Part shown: positions 33,765 to 41,587 of the stretch, piece by piece
Numbering within the stretch: position 1 is the first letter of the stretch
Layout: each line of letters starts with the position of its first letter
Origin: Blautia sp. OF03-15BH
GTDB taxonomy: Bacteria > Bacillota > Clostridia > Lachnospirales > Lachnospiraceae
DNA: 64,000 nt
Assembly (NCBI RefSeq): GCF_003463065.1
Contig: NZ_QSCM01000004.1
Coordinates: 62,001-126,000 of the forward strand
Direction of reading: 5' to 3'
The notes under the pieces: generated by a model
The model's database searches: none
Told to the model about the DNA's origin: nothing
The model's input: the letters and a program-made list of their open reading frames with translations, nothing else
Made by a program: the position numbers and the translations under genes

Positions 33765-34259
33765 TTACTTCTGGTTCTTCTTCGACCATATTTTATTATA
33801 GATTTTATCGACAACAAAAGGCGGTACAAACTTCGATACATCTCCGCCGTAAGAAGCTACTTCTTTCACTGTGGAAGAGCTCAGATAAGCATATTCCAGG
33901 CTCGTAGCCAGAAACAGGGTATCGATATCCGAATTCATGATCCGGTTGGTCTGTGCCAGCTGAAGCTCATAATCAAAATCAGTGATCGCCCGAAGTCCCC
34001 GAACGATAAAACGGGCCTCGCAGGCTCTCGCAAAATCCACAGACAGGCCGGAAAAAGACTCGACCCGTACGTTTGGAATGTCCTTTGTGGCTTCCAATAG
34101 TATATTAACACGTTCTTCCACTGAAAACAACGGTGTTTTGCTGGAGTTGTTCAACACTCCCACCACCAGCTCGTCCACCAGAGCGGCGGATCTGCGGATG
34201 ATATCCAGGTGTCCGAACGTGACCGGGTCAAAGCTGCCCGGATAAACTGCTCGTCTCAT
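33765..34259 (-). CDS. coaD: Pantetheine-phosphate adenylyltransferase
   Basis: 164 aa. It transfers AMP to 4'-phosphopantetheine in CoA synthesis. The nucleotidyltransferase motif AVYPGSFDPVTFGHLDIIRRS (TXGH-type) and the C-terminal YLSSSTVKEVASYGGDVSKFVP are complete. Other anchors are VRGLRAITDFDYELQLAQTNR. The ATG overlaps the rsmD stop (ATGA) with AAAGGAG upstream. The rsmD-coaD pair is conserved throughout Firmicutes. Confidence 0.97.
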   Translation of the reverse strand: MRRAVYPGSFDPVTFGHLDIIRRSAALVDELVVGVLNNSSKTPLFSVEERVNILLEATKDIPNVRVESFSGLSVDFARACEARFIVRGLRAITDFDYELQLAQTNRIMNSDIDTLFLATSLEYAYLSSSTVKEVASYGGDVSKFVPPFVVDKIYNKIWSKKNQK

Positions 34260-34825
34260 GTATCTGCTCCTTTTGTCCTTTGCAAAAACATATGGACATT
34301 TGTTTTGTATTCTTTTCTTTTTACTACCTCGTAGCCAAATTCCTCCAGATAAGAGAAATCAGTTTCCAGGGAAGCCTCCACGATCAACAAGGTTTCCTCC
34401 GTCACAAGAGGGGAAGCTTTCAATCTGGAAAGGACTTCCTTTTCCAGTCCACGGTCATAAGGCGGATCCATAAAGATCAACGAAAAACTCTCTCCCCGGA
34501 AAGCCAGGGTATCCAGTGCCCGGAAAACATCCATGACAAGAACCTCTCCTTCCGGAGCCAGCCTGGTAAACTTCAGATTATCCTGAATACAGGCAGCTGC
34601 CTTCCGGCTGCTCTCCACAAAAACGGCTCTCCTGGCCCCGCGGCTCAACGCCTCAATACCGATGCCGCCGCTCCCTGAAAAAAGATCCAGAAAGGAAGCA
34701 CCGTAAAGGTCATCATTTATCATGTTAAACAAAGTTTCTTTGATCCGGTCTGTAGTCGGGCGGGTATCCATGCCTTCAATGCTCTTCAGGCGAAGGCTCC
34801 GCGCTTTTCCGGCGATCACTCTCAT
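34256..34825 (-). CDS. rsmD: 16S rRNA (guanine(966)-N(2))-methyltransferase
   Basis: 189 aa. It begins MRVIAGKARSLRLKSIEG and has RPTTDRIKETLFNMI, the SAM-binding DLFSGSGGIGIEALSRGA and the catalytic motif IFMDPPYDRGL (DPPY). It methylates G966 of 16S rRNA during 30S assembly. It has its own promoter (34865-34893). It usually follows recG in related genomes; here about 7 kb of other genes lie between them. Confidence 0.95.
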   Translation of the reverse strand: MRVIAGKARSLRLKSIEGMDTRPTTDRIKETLFNMINDDLYGASFLDLFSGSGGIGIEALSRGARRAVFVESSRKAAACIQDNLKFTRLAPEGEVLVMDVFRALDTLAFRGESFSLIFMDPPYDRGLEKEVLSRLKASPLVTEETLLIVEASLETDFSYLEEFGYEVVKRKEYKTNVHMFLQRTKGADT

Positions 34826-34864
34826 AGGTTCTATAATCCCCTTTGTTAATTTTTCGCTCGCTTT

Positions 34865-34893
34865 ATTATAATGTTTTTTCTGTCAACCGTCAA
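34865..34893 (-). promoter_or_regulatory. Promoter of rsmD-coaD
   Basis: TTGACG (34888-34893), 17-base spacer, TATAAT (34865-34870). A second TTGACA inside the spacer would be only ten bases from the -10 and is ignored. Confidence 0.8.
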
Positions 34894-34916
34894 GCTTTTT
34901 GAACGCAGAATCAGAT

Positions 34917-34953
34917 TCCCCCGCTTCCGGTGTACAGGACACCGGGCGGGGGA
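34917..34953. terminator. Strong GC-rich hairpin downstream of the ABC exporter operon
   Basis: TCCCCCGC / GCGGGGGA (8 bp) encloses CCGGTGT / ACACCGG (7 bp) with a two-base bulge and a five-base loop. It has no U-tract on either side, so it is either a 3'-end stabiliser or a non-canonical terminator separating the exporter genes from rsmD. Confidence 0.55.
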
Positions 34954-34985
34954 TACGAAGAACACTTATGTAGTTATAAGTTTTT

Positions 34986-36809
34986 TCAGACCAGCAGCTT
35001 CTGGGATTCCTCTTCGGTGAACTGCCGGCGCACCAGCTGATAATAGTAACCTTTTTTCTCCAGAAGTTCCAGATGTCTGCCCTGTTCGATGATCTTTCCG
35101 TCCTTTACAACAAGGATCAGGTCCGCATTGCGGATCGTGGAAAGACGATGGGCGATCAGAAATGAAGTCCTTCCTTTCAGGATCTTATCTGTTGCCTGCT
35201 GGATCAGCTGCTCCGTCTGAGTATCAATGGAAGAGGTCGCCTCATCCAGCACAAAGATCCTCGGATCAGCCAGAACGGCTCTCGCAAAAGAGATCAGCTG
35301 TTTTTCTCCTGTGGAAAGCCGGTCTCCGCCTTCTCCCACATCACTTTGATAACCAAGCTCCATTTTTTCCACCACCTGATCCGCATGAACGGCCCTGGCG
35401 GCAGCGATCACTTCTTCATCTGTGGCATCCAGCCGTCCGTACCGGATGTTTTCCATGACACTTCCGGAAAACAGATGCGGATTCTGAAGCACGTAGCCCA
35501 GACTGCTGTGCAGCCAGAGCTGGCTCCGTTCCCGGTAGTCCTTTCCGTCAATGAGGATCTGTCCGCCGGTCGGTTCAAAAAACCGGCAGGCCAGATTCAC
35601 AAGGGTACTCTTTCCGGCACCCGTTTCCCCGACGATCGCAACATTGGTCCCTGCCGGGATCTTCAGATTGAAGTGGCTCAGGATCTCTTCTTTTCCGTCC
35701 GGGTAGTGAAAGCTGACATCGCGAAACTCAATATCGCCCCGGATGGGCTCCCAGTTTTCTTTCTTTGGAAAAAAGCTGTCTCCGTACTTTTCTGTCACCT
35801 CCGGAGAATCCACCACCTGTGGTTCCTCATCCAGAAGACCGGTGACACGCTCGATATTGGCCTGTGCAGAAATAAATTCTGCCAGATTTCTCGCCATCTG
35901 CTGGATCGGCTCGAAAATACCCACCGCATAGGTCGTGAATGCGGACAGCGTTCCAATAAGCATGGCATGTTCAAACACCTGCATACCACCCCTGGCCAGG
36001 ACAATGGCCGTTGCAAGAGAGCCGCAGAAAAGCACCAGCGGAAGGTAAACCGCGCTGAGACGGGCCGCCCGGATGGATGCTGTCCGCATTTCTCCTGTGA
36101 TCTCCTGAAATTCCCCATAGGTTTTCTCTTCCACCACCAGTGATTTTGCCGTCTTGGCTCCCATGATCCCTTCGTTGTAGGCGCTTGTGATCCTGGAATT
36201 GATCTTACGCACCTGCCGGTTCCATTTCAGGATCCGGTTCTGGAAATAATAGGTCAGAAGAGCGATCGCCGGGACAACCAGCATAATGATCAGGGCAAGC
36301 TTCCAGTTCAGGAAAAACATGGCCACAAAAACGCCCAGTACATAGGTGAGTGCCCAGAGAAGATCCACGAAGTTCCAGGCAATCAGGCCTGCGATCTTAC
36401 CGGTATCATTCATGACTCTGGATAACATATAGCCCACGGGTGTCACATTGTAATAAGAAAAAGACAGTGTCTGCAGATGTACGAACAGAGCACGCTTCAT
36501 ATCCTTTCCAAGACTCATCTCGATCCGCATGCTGCCCCTGGTGAAGGCGATCACCGATGCGCCCTGAAGTGCAATAGCCGCAATATAGACCACTGCAAAA
36601 ATCCCTATGCCGGACAGCGTATTTCCCTCAATGAAATGATTGATGGCAAATCTCTGAAACAACGGAAGTATGATGTCGATCAGGGAACAGAAAAAGTTCA
36701 TGACAAGGATCATAACCACTGTTTTTTTATAGGGCTTTAAGAATGGAAAGATCCGTTTCCAGATCGCATAATCAAAGGATTTTGTATATTCTTTTTCTTC
36801 CAGCCTCAC
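34986..36809 (-). CDS. Heterodimeric ABC exporter, subunit 2 (BmrD/TM288-like half)
   Basis: 607 aa. A six-helix type-IV exporter membrane domain (residues ~20-330) is fused to a nucleotide-binding domain with Walker A GETGAGKSTLV, Walker B IFVLDEATSS (catalytic Glu kept) and switch His in IAHRLST. The signature is LSTGE instead of LSGGQ, so it supplies the degenerate signature of an asymmetric pair; the partner subunit supplies the matching degenerate Walker B. It overlaps that partner by an ATGA. The pattern matches multidrug exporters such as BmrCD and TM287/288; substrates are not known. A strong hairpin follows 30 bases downstream. Confidence 0.92.
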   Translation of the reverse strand: MRLEEKEYTKSFDYAIWKRIFPFLKPYKKTVVMILVMNFFCSLIDIILPLFQRFAINHFIEGNTLSGIGIFAVVYIAAIALQGASVIAFTRGSMRIEMSLGKDMKRALFVHLQTLSFSYYNVTPVGYMLSRVMNDTGKIAGLIAWNFVDLLWALTYVLGVFVAMFFLNWKLALIIMLVVPAIALLTYYFQNRILKWNRQVRKINSRITSAYNEGIMGAKTAKSLVVEEKTYGEFQEITGEMRTASIRAARLSAVYLPLVLFCGSLATAIVLARGGMQVFEHAMLIGTLSAFTTYAVGIFEPIQQMARNLAEFISAQANIERVTGLLDEEPQVVDSPEVTEKYGDSFFPKKENWEPIRGDIEFRDVSFHYPDGKEEILSHFNLKIPAGTNVAIVGETGAGKSTLVNLACRFFEPTGGQILIDGKDYRERSQLWLHSSLGYVLQNPHLFSGSVMENIRYGRLDATDEEVIAAARAVHADQVVEKMELGYQSDVGEGGDRLSTGEKQLISFARAVLADPRIFVLDEATSSIDTQTEQLIQQATDKILKGRTSFLIAHRLSTIRNADLILVVKDGKIIEQGRHLELLEKKGYYYQLVRRQFTEEESQKLLV

Positions 36810-38590
36810 GCCTGCTTCCCTCCTTCCAGGATCCGGATGTCACTGTTCATCTGGATCTCATAAATATCACGGTAAATGCCTTCCTGACAGATCAGCTCTT
36901 CATGGGTTCCAAGCTCACAGATCCTTCCCTTGTCCATGACCAGAATGAGATCTGCCTGTTTCAGAGAATTGATCCTGTGAGAGATCAGAAGCACCGTGGC
37001 CTTTTCCATCTCTTCTTTCAAAGCATGACGGATCTTCGCATCCGTCTCTGCATCCACCGCAGAAAGAGAATCATCAAAAACCAGAATCGGAGCTTTCATC
37101 ATCAGGGTCCGGGCAATGGCCACACGCTGTTTCTGTCCGCCGGAAAGAGTCACGCCCCGTTCACCCACAATGGTATCATAGCCGTCTGTAAAATGTTCGA
37201 TCGCCTCATCCACACAGGCGATCTCTGCTGCATGGCGGATTCTTTCCCTGTGAGGCGTTTCCTCTGTGATGGAAATGTTCTCTCCGATGCTTCTCGAAAA
37301 CAGAAAGGGTTCCTGAAGCACCATACCGATATGGCTTCTCAGATATTCTCTTTCCATATCACGGATATCCACGCCTCCGATCGTGATCCGCCCCTGGGAT
37401 GGAGGAAGATCATACAGCCGGTTCAGCAAGTGCATCAGTGTGGATTTTCCGCTTCCCGTACTTCCAAGAATACCAAACGTACTTCCTGCAGGGATCGTAA
37501 AATTCATATCCTCCAGGATCGGATGACCCTCTTCGTAGGAAAAATTCACATGTTCAAAACAGATATCACCGGAAAGCGGCGGCCGGAGAGCCTTCCCCTC
37601 TTCTTTTTCCTCCTCCGCATCCAGGATATAGGCCACACGTTCTACCGAAACTCCGGCTTTACTCATATCGGAAAGAATTCTTCCCAGACTTCGGATGGGC
37701 CAGGCAAGAGTAGAATTATAGGAAACAAACGCCAGAAATTCTCCAAGCGTCAGCTGCTGATGGACCGTCAGGACCGTTCCGGCAATCAGGACAGTCAGAA
37801 TCTGGAGACCCGTGATAAAATCACCGGTAGCCCAGTAAGCACTCATGATCTTTCCCAGACGGATCCAAAGACCGGCAAAATGCTCGTTTCTCTCATCAAA
37901 CCGGTCGATCTCATATTTCTCCCTTCCAAACGCCCGTACCACGCGGACGCCCGTCAGATTTTCCTGAACAGTACTGGAAAGGACTCCTTCTGCTTCATCC
38001 GCTTTCATAAACCGGTTTCCGATCCTGGCATAAAAGAAGCCGGAATAACCTACCACGATCGGAATGAAAGCCGCCGACATCAGGGAAAGCTTCACATTCA
38101 TGGAAAACATGATGCCCAGATACAGAGCCATCAGAAACACAATACGGAACACATCCGGCATCTGGTTACAGACAAAATTCCGGATCACCTCCACATCAGA
38201 GGTACACCGCTGGATGATCTCGCCTGTCTGATGGCGGACATGCCAGGCAAAGGGCAGCTTCTCAATATGATGGAACAAAGCATCCCGGATGCTCTTCATA
38301 AAATTTTCAGACCCTTTTGCCAGTGTCATCTTGCTGAAATAGTTGAAGATCCCTGAAAGCACTGCCGCTGCAAGGACCGCTCCTGCTGCCAGGAATAACC
38401 ATCGTTTCCCCTCTGCATTGCCTTCTCCCGTCAGGATATGATCCACCGCATAACGGATGATCTGTGGGGTCATAGCGTTACAGAACGTAAAACTCATGGA
38501 AAAAATCAGGCTCAGCACAAACAAATGAATGCTGCCTTTCAAAAACTGAAAGATCACCGGAAATTTCCCCGGCTTTTTCCCAGTCTTCAT
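36806..38590 (-). CDS. Heterodimeric ABC exporter, subunit 1 (BmrC/TM287-like half)
   Basis: 594 aa from the ATG at 38590 (AGGAGG upstream); an in-frame extension to 38665 reads back through the leader hairpin and is rejected. Membrane domain plus NBD: Walker A GSTGSGKSTLM, signature VTLSGGQKQ, Walker B ILVFDDSLSAVD, where the catalytic Glu is replaced by Asp. That is the hallmark of the degenerate ATP site in BmrC/TM287. Order and asymmetry therefore equal bmrC-bmrD. A leader ORF, terminator and long inverted repeat lie upstream, implying attenuation control. Confidence 0.93.
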   Translation of the reverse strand: MKTGKKPGKFPVIFQFLKGSIHLFVLSLIFSMSFTFCNAMTPQIIRYAVDHILTGEGNAEGKRWLFLAAGAVLAAAVLSGIFNYFSKMTLAKGSENFMKSIRDALFHHIEKLPFAWHVRHQTGEIIQRCTSDVEVIRNFVCNQMPDVFRIVFLMALYLGIMFSMNVKLSLMSAAFIPIVVGYSGFFYARIGNRFMKADEAEGVLSSTVQENLTGVRVVRAFGREKYEIDRFDERNEHFAGLWIRLGKIMSAYWATGDFITGLQILTVLIAGTVLTVHQQLTLGEFLAFVSYNSTLAWPIRSLGRILSDMSKAGVSVERVAYILDAEEEKEEGKALRPPLSGDICFEHVNFSYEEGHPILEDMNFTIPAGSTFGILGSTGSGKSTLMHLLNRLYDLPPSQGRITIGGVDIRDMEREYLRSHIGMVLQEPFLFSRSIGENISITEETPHRERIRHAAEIACVDEAIEHFTDGYDTIVGERGVTLSGGQKQRVAIARTLMMKAPILVFDDSLSAVDAETDAKIRHALKEEMEKATVLLISHRINSLKQADLILVMDKGRICELGTHEELICQEGIYRDIYEIQMNSDIRILEGGKQA

Positions 38591-38618
38591 ATTACACTTC
38601 CTCCTTTTCTCTTTCTTC

Positions 38619-38757
38619 GATTTTCCGACTGCGGCGTTTTGCGTGTGCATACATAAAAAGAGCACCCCCGAATGATCAGGGATGCTCTCTGCACTGCTTA
38701 TTCTGTACGCAATGTCGTCACACGAACGCCGAAAAAGAAAGCGGCAGTCGGAAAATC
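38619..38757 (-). repeat. Long-range 14-bp inverted repeat in the exporter leader
   Basis: GATTTTCCGACTGC occurs once in each orientation: 38744-38757 lies in codons ~22-27 of the leader ORF, and 38619-38632 lies ten bases before the exporter ribosome site. The arms are perfectly complementary and enclose the terminator. In the RNA they can pair unless a ribosome covers the leader arm. This sequence observation is direct; the regulatory meaning is inferred. Confidence 0.8.
38655..38687 (-). terminator. Leader terminator (attenuator) before the ABC exporter genes
   Basis: A 9-bp stem GAGCATCCC/GGGGTGCTC (38679-38687 with 38660-38668, one wobble) with a ten-base loop and five Us. It lies between the leader ORF and the exporter start, 65 bases before the latter. 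Confidence 0.87.
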
Positions 38758-38822
38758 CTTGAATTCAAGTTGTTACTACTCTTGATGCTGTTTTTGTAAA
38801 TCTCTGTAAAATAATTTCTCAT
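38718..38822 (-). CDS. 34-aa leader peptide upstream of the BmrCD-like exporter
   Basis: ATG at 38822, TGA at 38718. The ribosome site AAAGGAGG is seven bases upstream and a consensus promoter lies 34 bases upstream of the start, so it should be well translated. The peptide starts MRNYFTEIYKNSIKSS and ends RLPLSFSAFV. It is rich in N, S and basic/aromatic residues, has no signal or membrane segment, and is too short to fold. Its distal codons contain one arm of the 14-bp inverted repeat. By analogy with BmrB upstream of B. subtilis bmrCD, I infer a regulatory leader whose translation state controls the following terminator. Confidence 0.8.
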   Translation of the reverse strand: MRNYFTEIYKNSIKSSNNLNSRIFRLPLSFSAFV

Positions 38823-38855
38823 GATACTGCCTCCTTTCTTTTTATTCTGTTACTT

Positions 38856-38884
38856 AGTATATCGGTAAGCACTTTGTCTGTCAA
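38856..38884 (-). promoter_or_regulatory. Promoter of the leader peptide / ABC exporter operon
   Basis: TTGACA (38879-38884), 17-base spacer, TATACT (38856-38861). It gives a leader RNA of about 260 bases before the exporter start. Confidence 0.9.
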
Positions 38885-38902
38885 GACATTTTTCCGATTC
38901 GA

Positions 38903-40579
38903 TCACTCTTCTGACATTACATAACCTGCCAGGTTATAGGCATGGTCGGAAATACGCTCCAGATTGCTGATGATATCCAGGAAAACCACACCGTTGGTCG
39001 GCTTACAGAGCTGTTTGGACAGACGCTCAATGTGCTGTTCACGAAGCTCTTCTTCCATGTTGTCAACCATATCCTCGTATTTTACCACCTTGGTCGCATC
39101 CGTGATGTCCGAATGCTCTCTGGCAGACATGGCAAAGACAAAAGATTTCATCACAAGATCCATGATCTGCTCCAGGTCTTTTAATGCCTGCTCGGAAAAT
39201 TCGATCTTTGGTGTGCCTTCTTTTACATCCACCAGCTCTGCCACATTTTCAATGTGGTCGCCTACCCGTTCGATGTCACTGACCGAATAGAACAGATCGT
39301 TGACTACCATATGCTGATCCTCGGTAAGAGGAAGATTGCTGAGCTTTACAAGATACTCGGTGATGAGCTTCTCCATGTTATTGATGGTATTTTCAACCTC
39401 ATAGACCTTATCGATCTTCTCTTTGTCATAGGAAAGTGCCGCATCAAAAGCCCGCTCCATATTTTCCTGCGTGATCTTTCCCATATGAACAACCTCATGG
39501 ATGGCATTCTCAATAGCGAAAGCCGGCTCTTTAAGGATACGGGAATCCAGATGCTGCAGGGTGACAGTCTCCTCGTCCTTTTCTTCCTCTTCTCTTTCCG
39601 GCTCGTCCTTGATGAAAAATCCGGAAAGCTTTACCAGATAATTGGCAAAGGGGAACATCAGGATCGTCAGTACCACCTTAAAGCCTGTATGGAAGGTAGC
39701 GATACCTGCACTGTTGATCCCATGGGAAGCAACGTCCGGAAACATCCGGAACAGAATGGTAAAGATCACAGAAAAGACCGTTACGCCGATCACGTTGAAC
39801 AGCAGATGGATCATCGCTGCTCTCTTTGCCGTACGGTTGGTGCCGATACTGGAAAGAAGAGCAGTGGAACAGGAACCGATATCGGATCCGAAGCTGATGA
39901 AGACTGCTGCGCTGATACCAACTGCTCCGCTGGAGGCAGCCAGTGTCTGAAGGATACCTACTGCCGCAGAAGAACTCTGCATGATCACTGTAACGACAAA
40001 ACCAAGGGCGATACCCAGGAGCGGATTCGCGCCAAAAATAGCAAACAGCTCTTTAAAGGCCGGAAGCGCCGTATAGGATCTGGCAGAATCACCCATGAAA
40101 TCCAGACCGATAAACAGAAGGCCAAGTCCGATGCAGATCTCACCGATCGTCTGCTTTTTCTCCTTCTTTGAAAACATAAGAAGGAAGGAACCGATGGCCA
40201 CGATCAGCGGCGCATACAGGGACGGGGACAGAGTCTTAAAGGTATCACCCAGCTGGCCTAACGATACGATCCAGGCAGTGATACAGGTACCGATGTTGGC
40301 ACCCATGATGGGACCGACTGCCTGGCTCAGATTCATGATGCCGGCATTGATGAAACCGATGATCATAACTGTGGTAGCTCCGCTGCTCTGGATTACAGCT
40401 GTGATCAGTGCTCCCACCAGAACGCCCACAAAGCGATTGTTTGTCAGGATCCCCAGCAGCTTTCGCATCTGCTCTCCGGCACATTTCTGCACACCGCCTG
40501 ACATGCTGTGTACGCCGAACAGAAACATACCGAGACCGCCGGCAAACATAAACAGATTCTCAAGATCTTTGATCGTCAT
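38903..40579 (-). CDS. Na/Pi-cotransporter family protein with C-terminal PhoU-like domain
   Basis: 558 aa. The N-terminal transporter half has two inverted repeats with the NptA signatures AVIQSSGATTVMIIGF and VIMQSSSAAVGILQTLA plus GANIGTC and GSDIGSCSTAL, and about eight membrane segments. The C-terminal ~200 residues form PhoU-type helical bundles (NNMEKLITEYLVKL, VSDIERVGDHIENVAELV, ISNLERISDHAYNLAGYV). It imports phosphate with sodium, or exports it, and senses it through PhoU. The start at 40579 overlaps the mgsA-like stop as ATGA with GGAG upstream, so the two are coupled. Confidence 0.92.
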   Translation of the reverse strand: MTIKDLENLFMFAGGLGMFLFGVHSMSGGVQKCAGEQMRKLLGILTNNRFVGVLVGALITAVIQSSGATTVMIIGFINAGIMNLSQAVGPIMGANIGTCITAWIVSLGQLGDTFKTLSPSLYAPLIVAIGSFLLMFSKKEKKQTIGEICIGLGLLFIGLDFMGDSARSYTALPAFKELFAIFGANPLLGIALGFVVTVIMQSSSAAVGILQTLAASSGAVGISAAVFISFGSDIGSCSTALLSSIGTNRTAKRAAMIHLLFNVIGVTVFSVIFTILFRMFPDVASHGINSAGIATFHTGFKVVLTILMFPFANYLVKLSGFFIKDEPEREEEEKDEETVTLQHLDSRILKEPAFAIENAIHEVVHMGKITQENMERAFDAALSYDKEKIDKVYEVENTINNMEKLITEYLVKLSNLPLTEDQHMVVNDLFYSVSDIERVGDHIENVAELVDVKEGTPKIEFSEQALKDLEQIMDLVMKSFVFAMSAREHSDITDATKVVKYEDMVDNMEEELREQHIERLSKQLCKPTNGVVFLDIISNLERISDHAYNLAGYVMSEE

Positions 40580-40968
40580 ACTTGTTCTCTCCATTCCAGA
40601 TCGCCATTTGCCAGACCAAGGATCAGGGATTCCGCCGTCGCGATATTCGTCGCAATGGGGATATTGTAATTATCACAGGCACGACAGATAGCGTCAATGC
40701 TGGGTTCCTTGGGGCTGTTCAGAAGCGGATTGTAAAAAAAGATTACCATATCCATCTCATTTCTTGCGATCATCTCCACAAACTGTTTTTCTCCTCCGAT
40801 GCTCCCCGGCAGAAACTTGTGTACATGAAGCTTTGTCACTTCTTCGATCCGTCTGCCCGTGGTGCCAGTCGCATATAGTTCATGTTTTTCCAAAATTCTC
40901 TTGTAGGCAAGGCAGAAGTCTTCCATCAGACTTTTCTTTGAATTATGAGCAATCAACCCAATATTCAT
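40576..40968 (-). CDS. Methylglyoxal-synthase-like protein with altered active site
   Basis: 130 aa, one MGS domain. The phosphate-binding TGTTG loop (LYATGTTGRRIEE) and IPIATNIATAE are conserved. Compared with E. coli MgsA, however, the acidic residues needed for catalysis differ: Asp20, Asp71, Asp91 and Asp101 correspond to Asn9, Glu60, Asn80 and Ser90 here. It may keep weak activity through Glu60 or act as a phosphate/DHAP sensor. Normal MgsA makes methylglyoxal from DHAP and is inhibited by phosphate, which fits its coupling to the phosphate transporter gene downstream. GGAGGG precedes the ATG. Confidence 0.88.
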   Translation of the reverse strand: MNIGLIAHNSKKSLMEDFCLAYKRILEKHELYATGTTGRRIEEVTKLHVHKFLPGSIGGEKQFVEMIARNEMDMVIFFYNPLLNSPKEPSIDAICRACDNYNIPIATNIATAESLILGLANGDLEWREQV

Positions 40969-41065
40969 TCTTTTCCCTCCAGACTGAATTTAACCCGTTC
41001 TCATACAGATCTGATAACCTTAGGTGCCTTGCAGAAGTTCTGTATTTACCAGGCCATTTGATTTT

Positions 41066-41095
41066 ATTATAACATAGATATTATGAAAATAACAA
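41066..41095 (-). promoter_or_regulatory. Promoter of the mgsA-like / Na-Pi transporter operon
   Basis: TTGTTA (41090-41095), 18-base spacer, TATAAT (41066-41071). The rest of the ~300-base gap to the SASP gene is AT-rich, with no other gene seen. Confidence 0.7.
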
Positions 41096-41269
41096 TCATT
41101 TTCTCGATTTTTGTAGAAATATGTCAAACGGCAGGAAATTCTGACAGCGGATGATTTTTCCAGTTTAAGTCTGTCTGTTTTTCATATACTAAAACTGCAA
41201 TGAACATTGCACAGGCAGTAACGAGAACAATCCAAAGAATCATAAAAAAGTACAAGGAGGCGTTTTATC

Positions 41270-41518
41270 ATGGCAAATCGTTCATCTAACACAACCGCAG
41301 TCCCGGAAGCAAAAAGTGCCCTGGATCGTTTTAAAATGGAAGTCGCCGGCGAACTGGGTGTTCCCTTAACCGACGGATACAACGGAAACCTGACTTCTCG
41401 TCAGAATGGTTCTGTCGGCGGCTATATGGTCAAAAAGATGATCGAAGCACAGGAACGGCAGATGTCCGGACAGAACAGCATGGGCAGCCAGAGCGGCATG
41501 AGCGGCTCCCAGATGTAA
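41270..41518 (+). CDS. Alpha/beta-type small acid-soluble spore protein
   Basis: 82 aa. The central region KMEVAGELGVPL is the GPR protease site region of alpha/beta SASPs. GYNGNLTSRQNGSVGGYMVKKMIEAQE is the DNA-binding C-terminal motif (GXNGXLTSRXXGXXGGXMVKKMI). It coats spore DNA in the A-form-like state and protects it. The C-terminus carries an extra Q/S/G/M-rich tail (GQNSMGSQSGMSGSQM). AAGGAGG precedes the ATG. The promoter is probably sigma-G-dependent, but no convincing match was found. Confidence 0.95.
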   Translation: MANRSSNTTAVPEAKSALDRFKMEVAGELGVPLTDGYNGNLTSRQNGSVGGYMVKKMIEAQERQMSGQNSMGSQSGMSGSQM

Positions 41519-41545
41519 GTCTTGCCGGAAAAAGAGGCAAAAAAA

Positions 41546-41582
41546 CAGGAGCGGGGAAATTTTCTCCGCTCCTGGCTTTTTT
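41546..41582. terminator. Bidirectional terminator, SASP / DUF6465 gene
   Basis: CAGGAGCGG / CCGCTCCTG with a further GGAAA/TTTTC extension (41546-41574). T-run 41577-41582 lies on the right and A-run 41539-41545 on the left. Confidence 0.9.
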
Positions 41583-41587
41583 GTATC

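Noticed and set aside
36743..38356. 537-codon plus-strand open frame
   Set aside because: Antisense shadow of the ABC exporter genes; no domain signatures.
38591..38665. N-terminal extension of ABC exporter subunit 1
   Set aside because: It would read back through the attenuator U-tract and has no ribosome site; AGGAGG fits the ATG at 38590.
38758..38769. 12-bp palindrome CTTGAATTCAAG in the leader peptide ORF
   Set aside because: Perfect on DNA, but in RNA only a 4-bp stem; treated as coding sequence rather than a separate site.
41100..41269. Sigma-G promoter of the SASP gene
   Set aside because: A CATATACTA near 41185 is suggestive, but no acceptable -35 at 17-18 bases was found, so it is not annotated.
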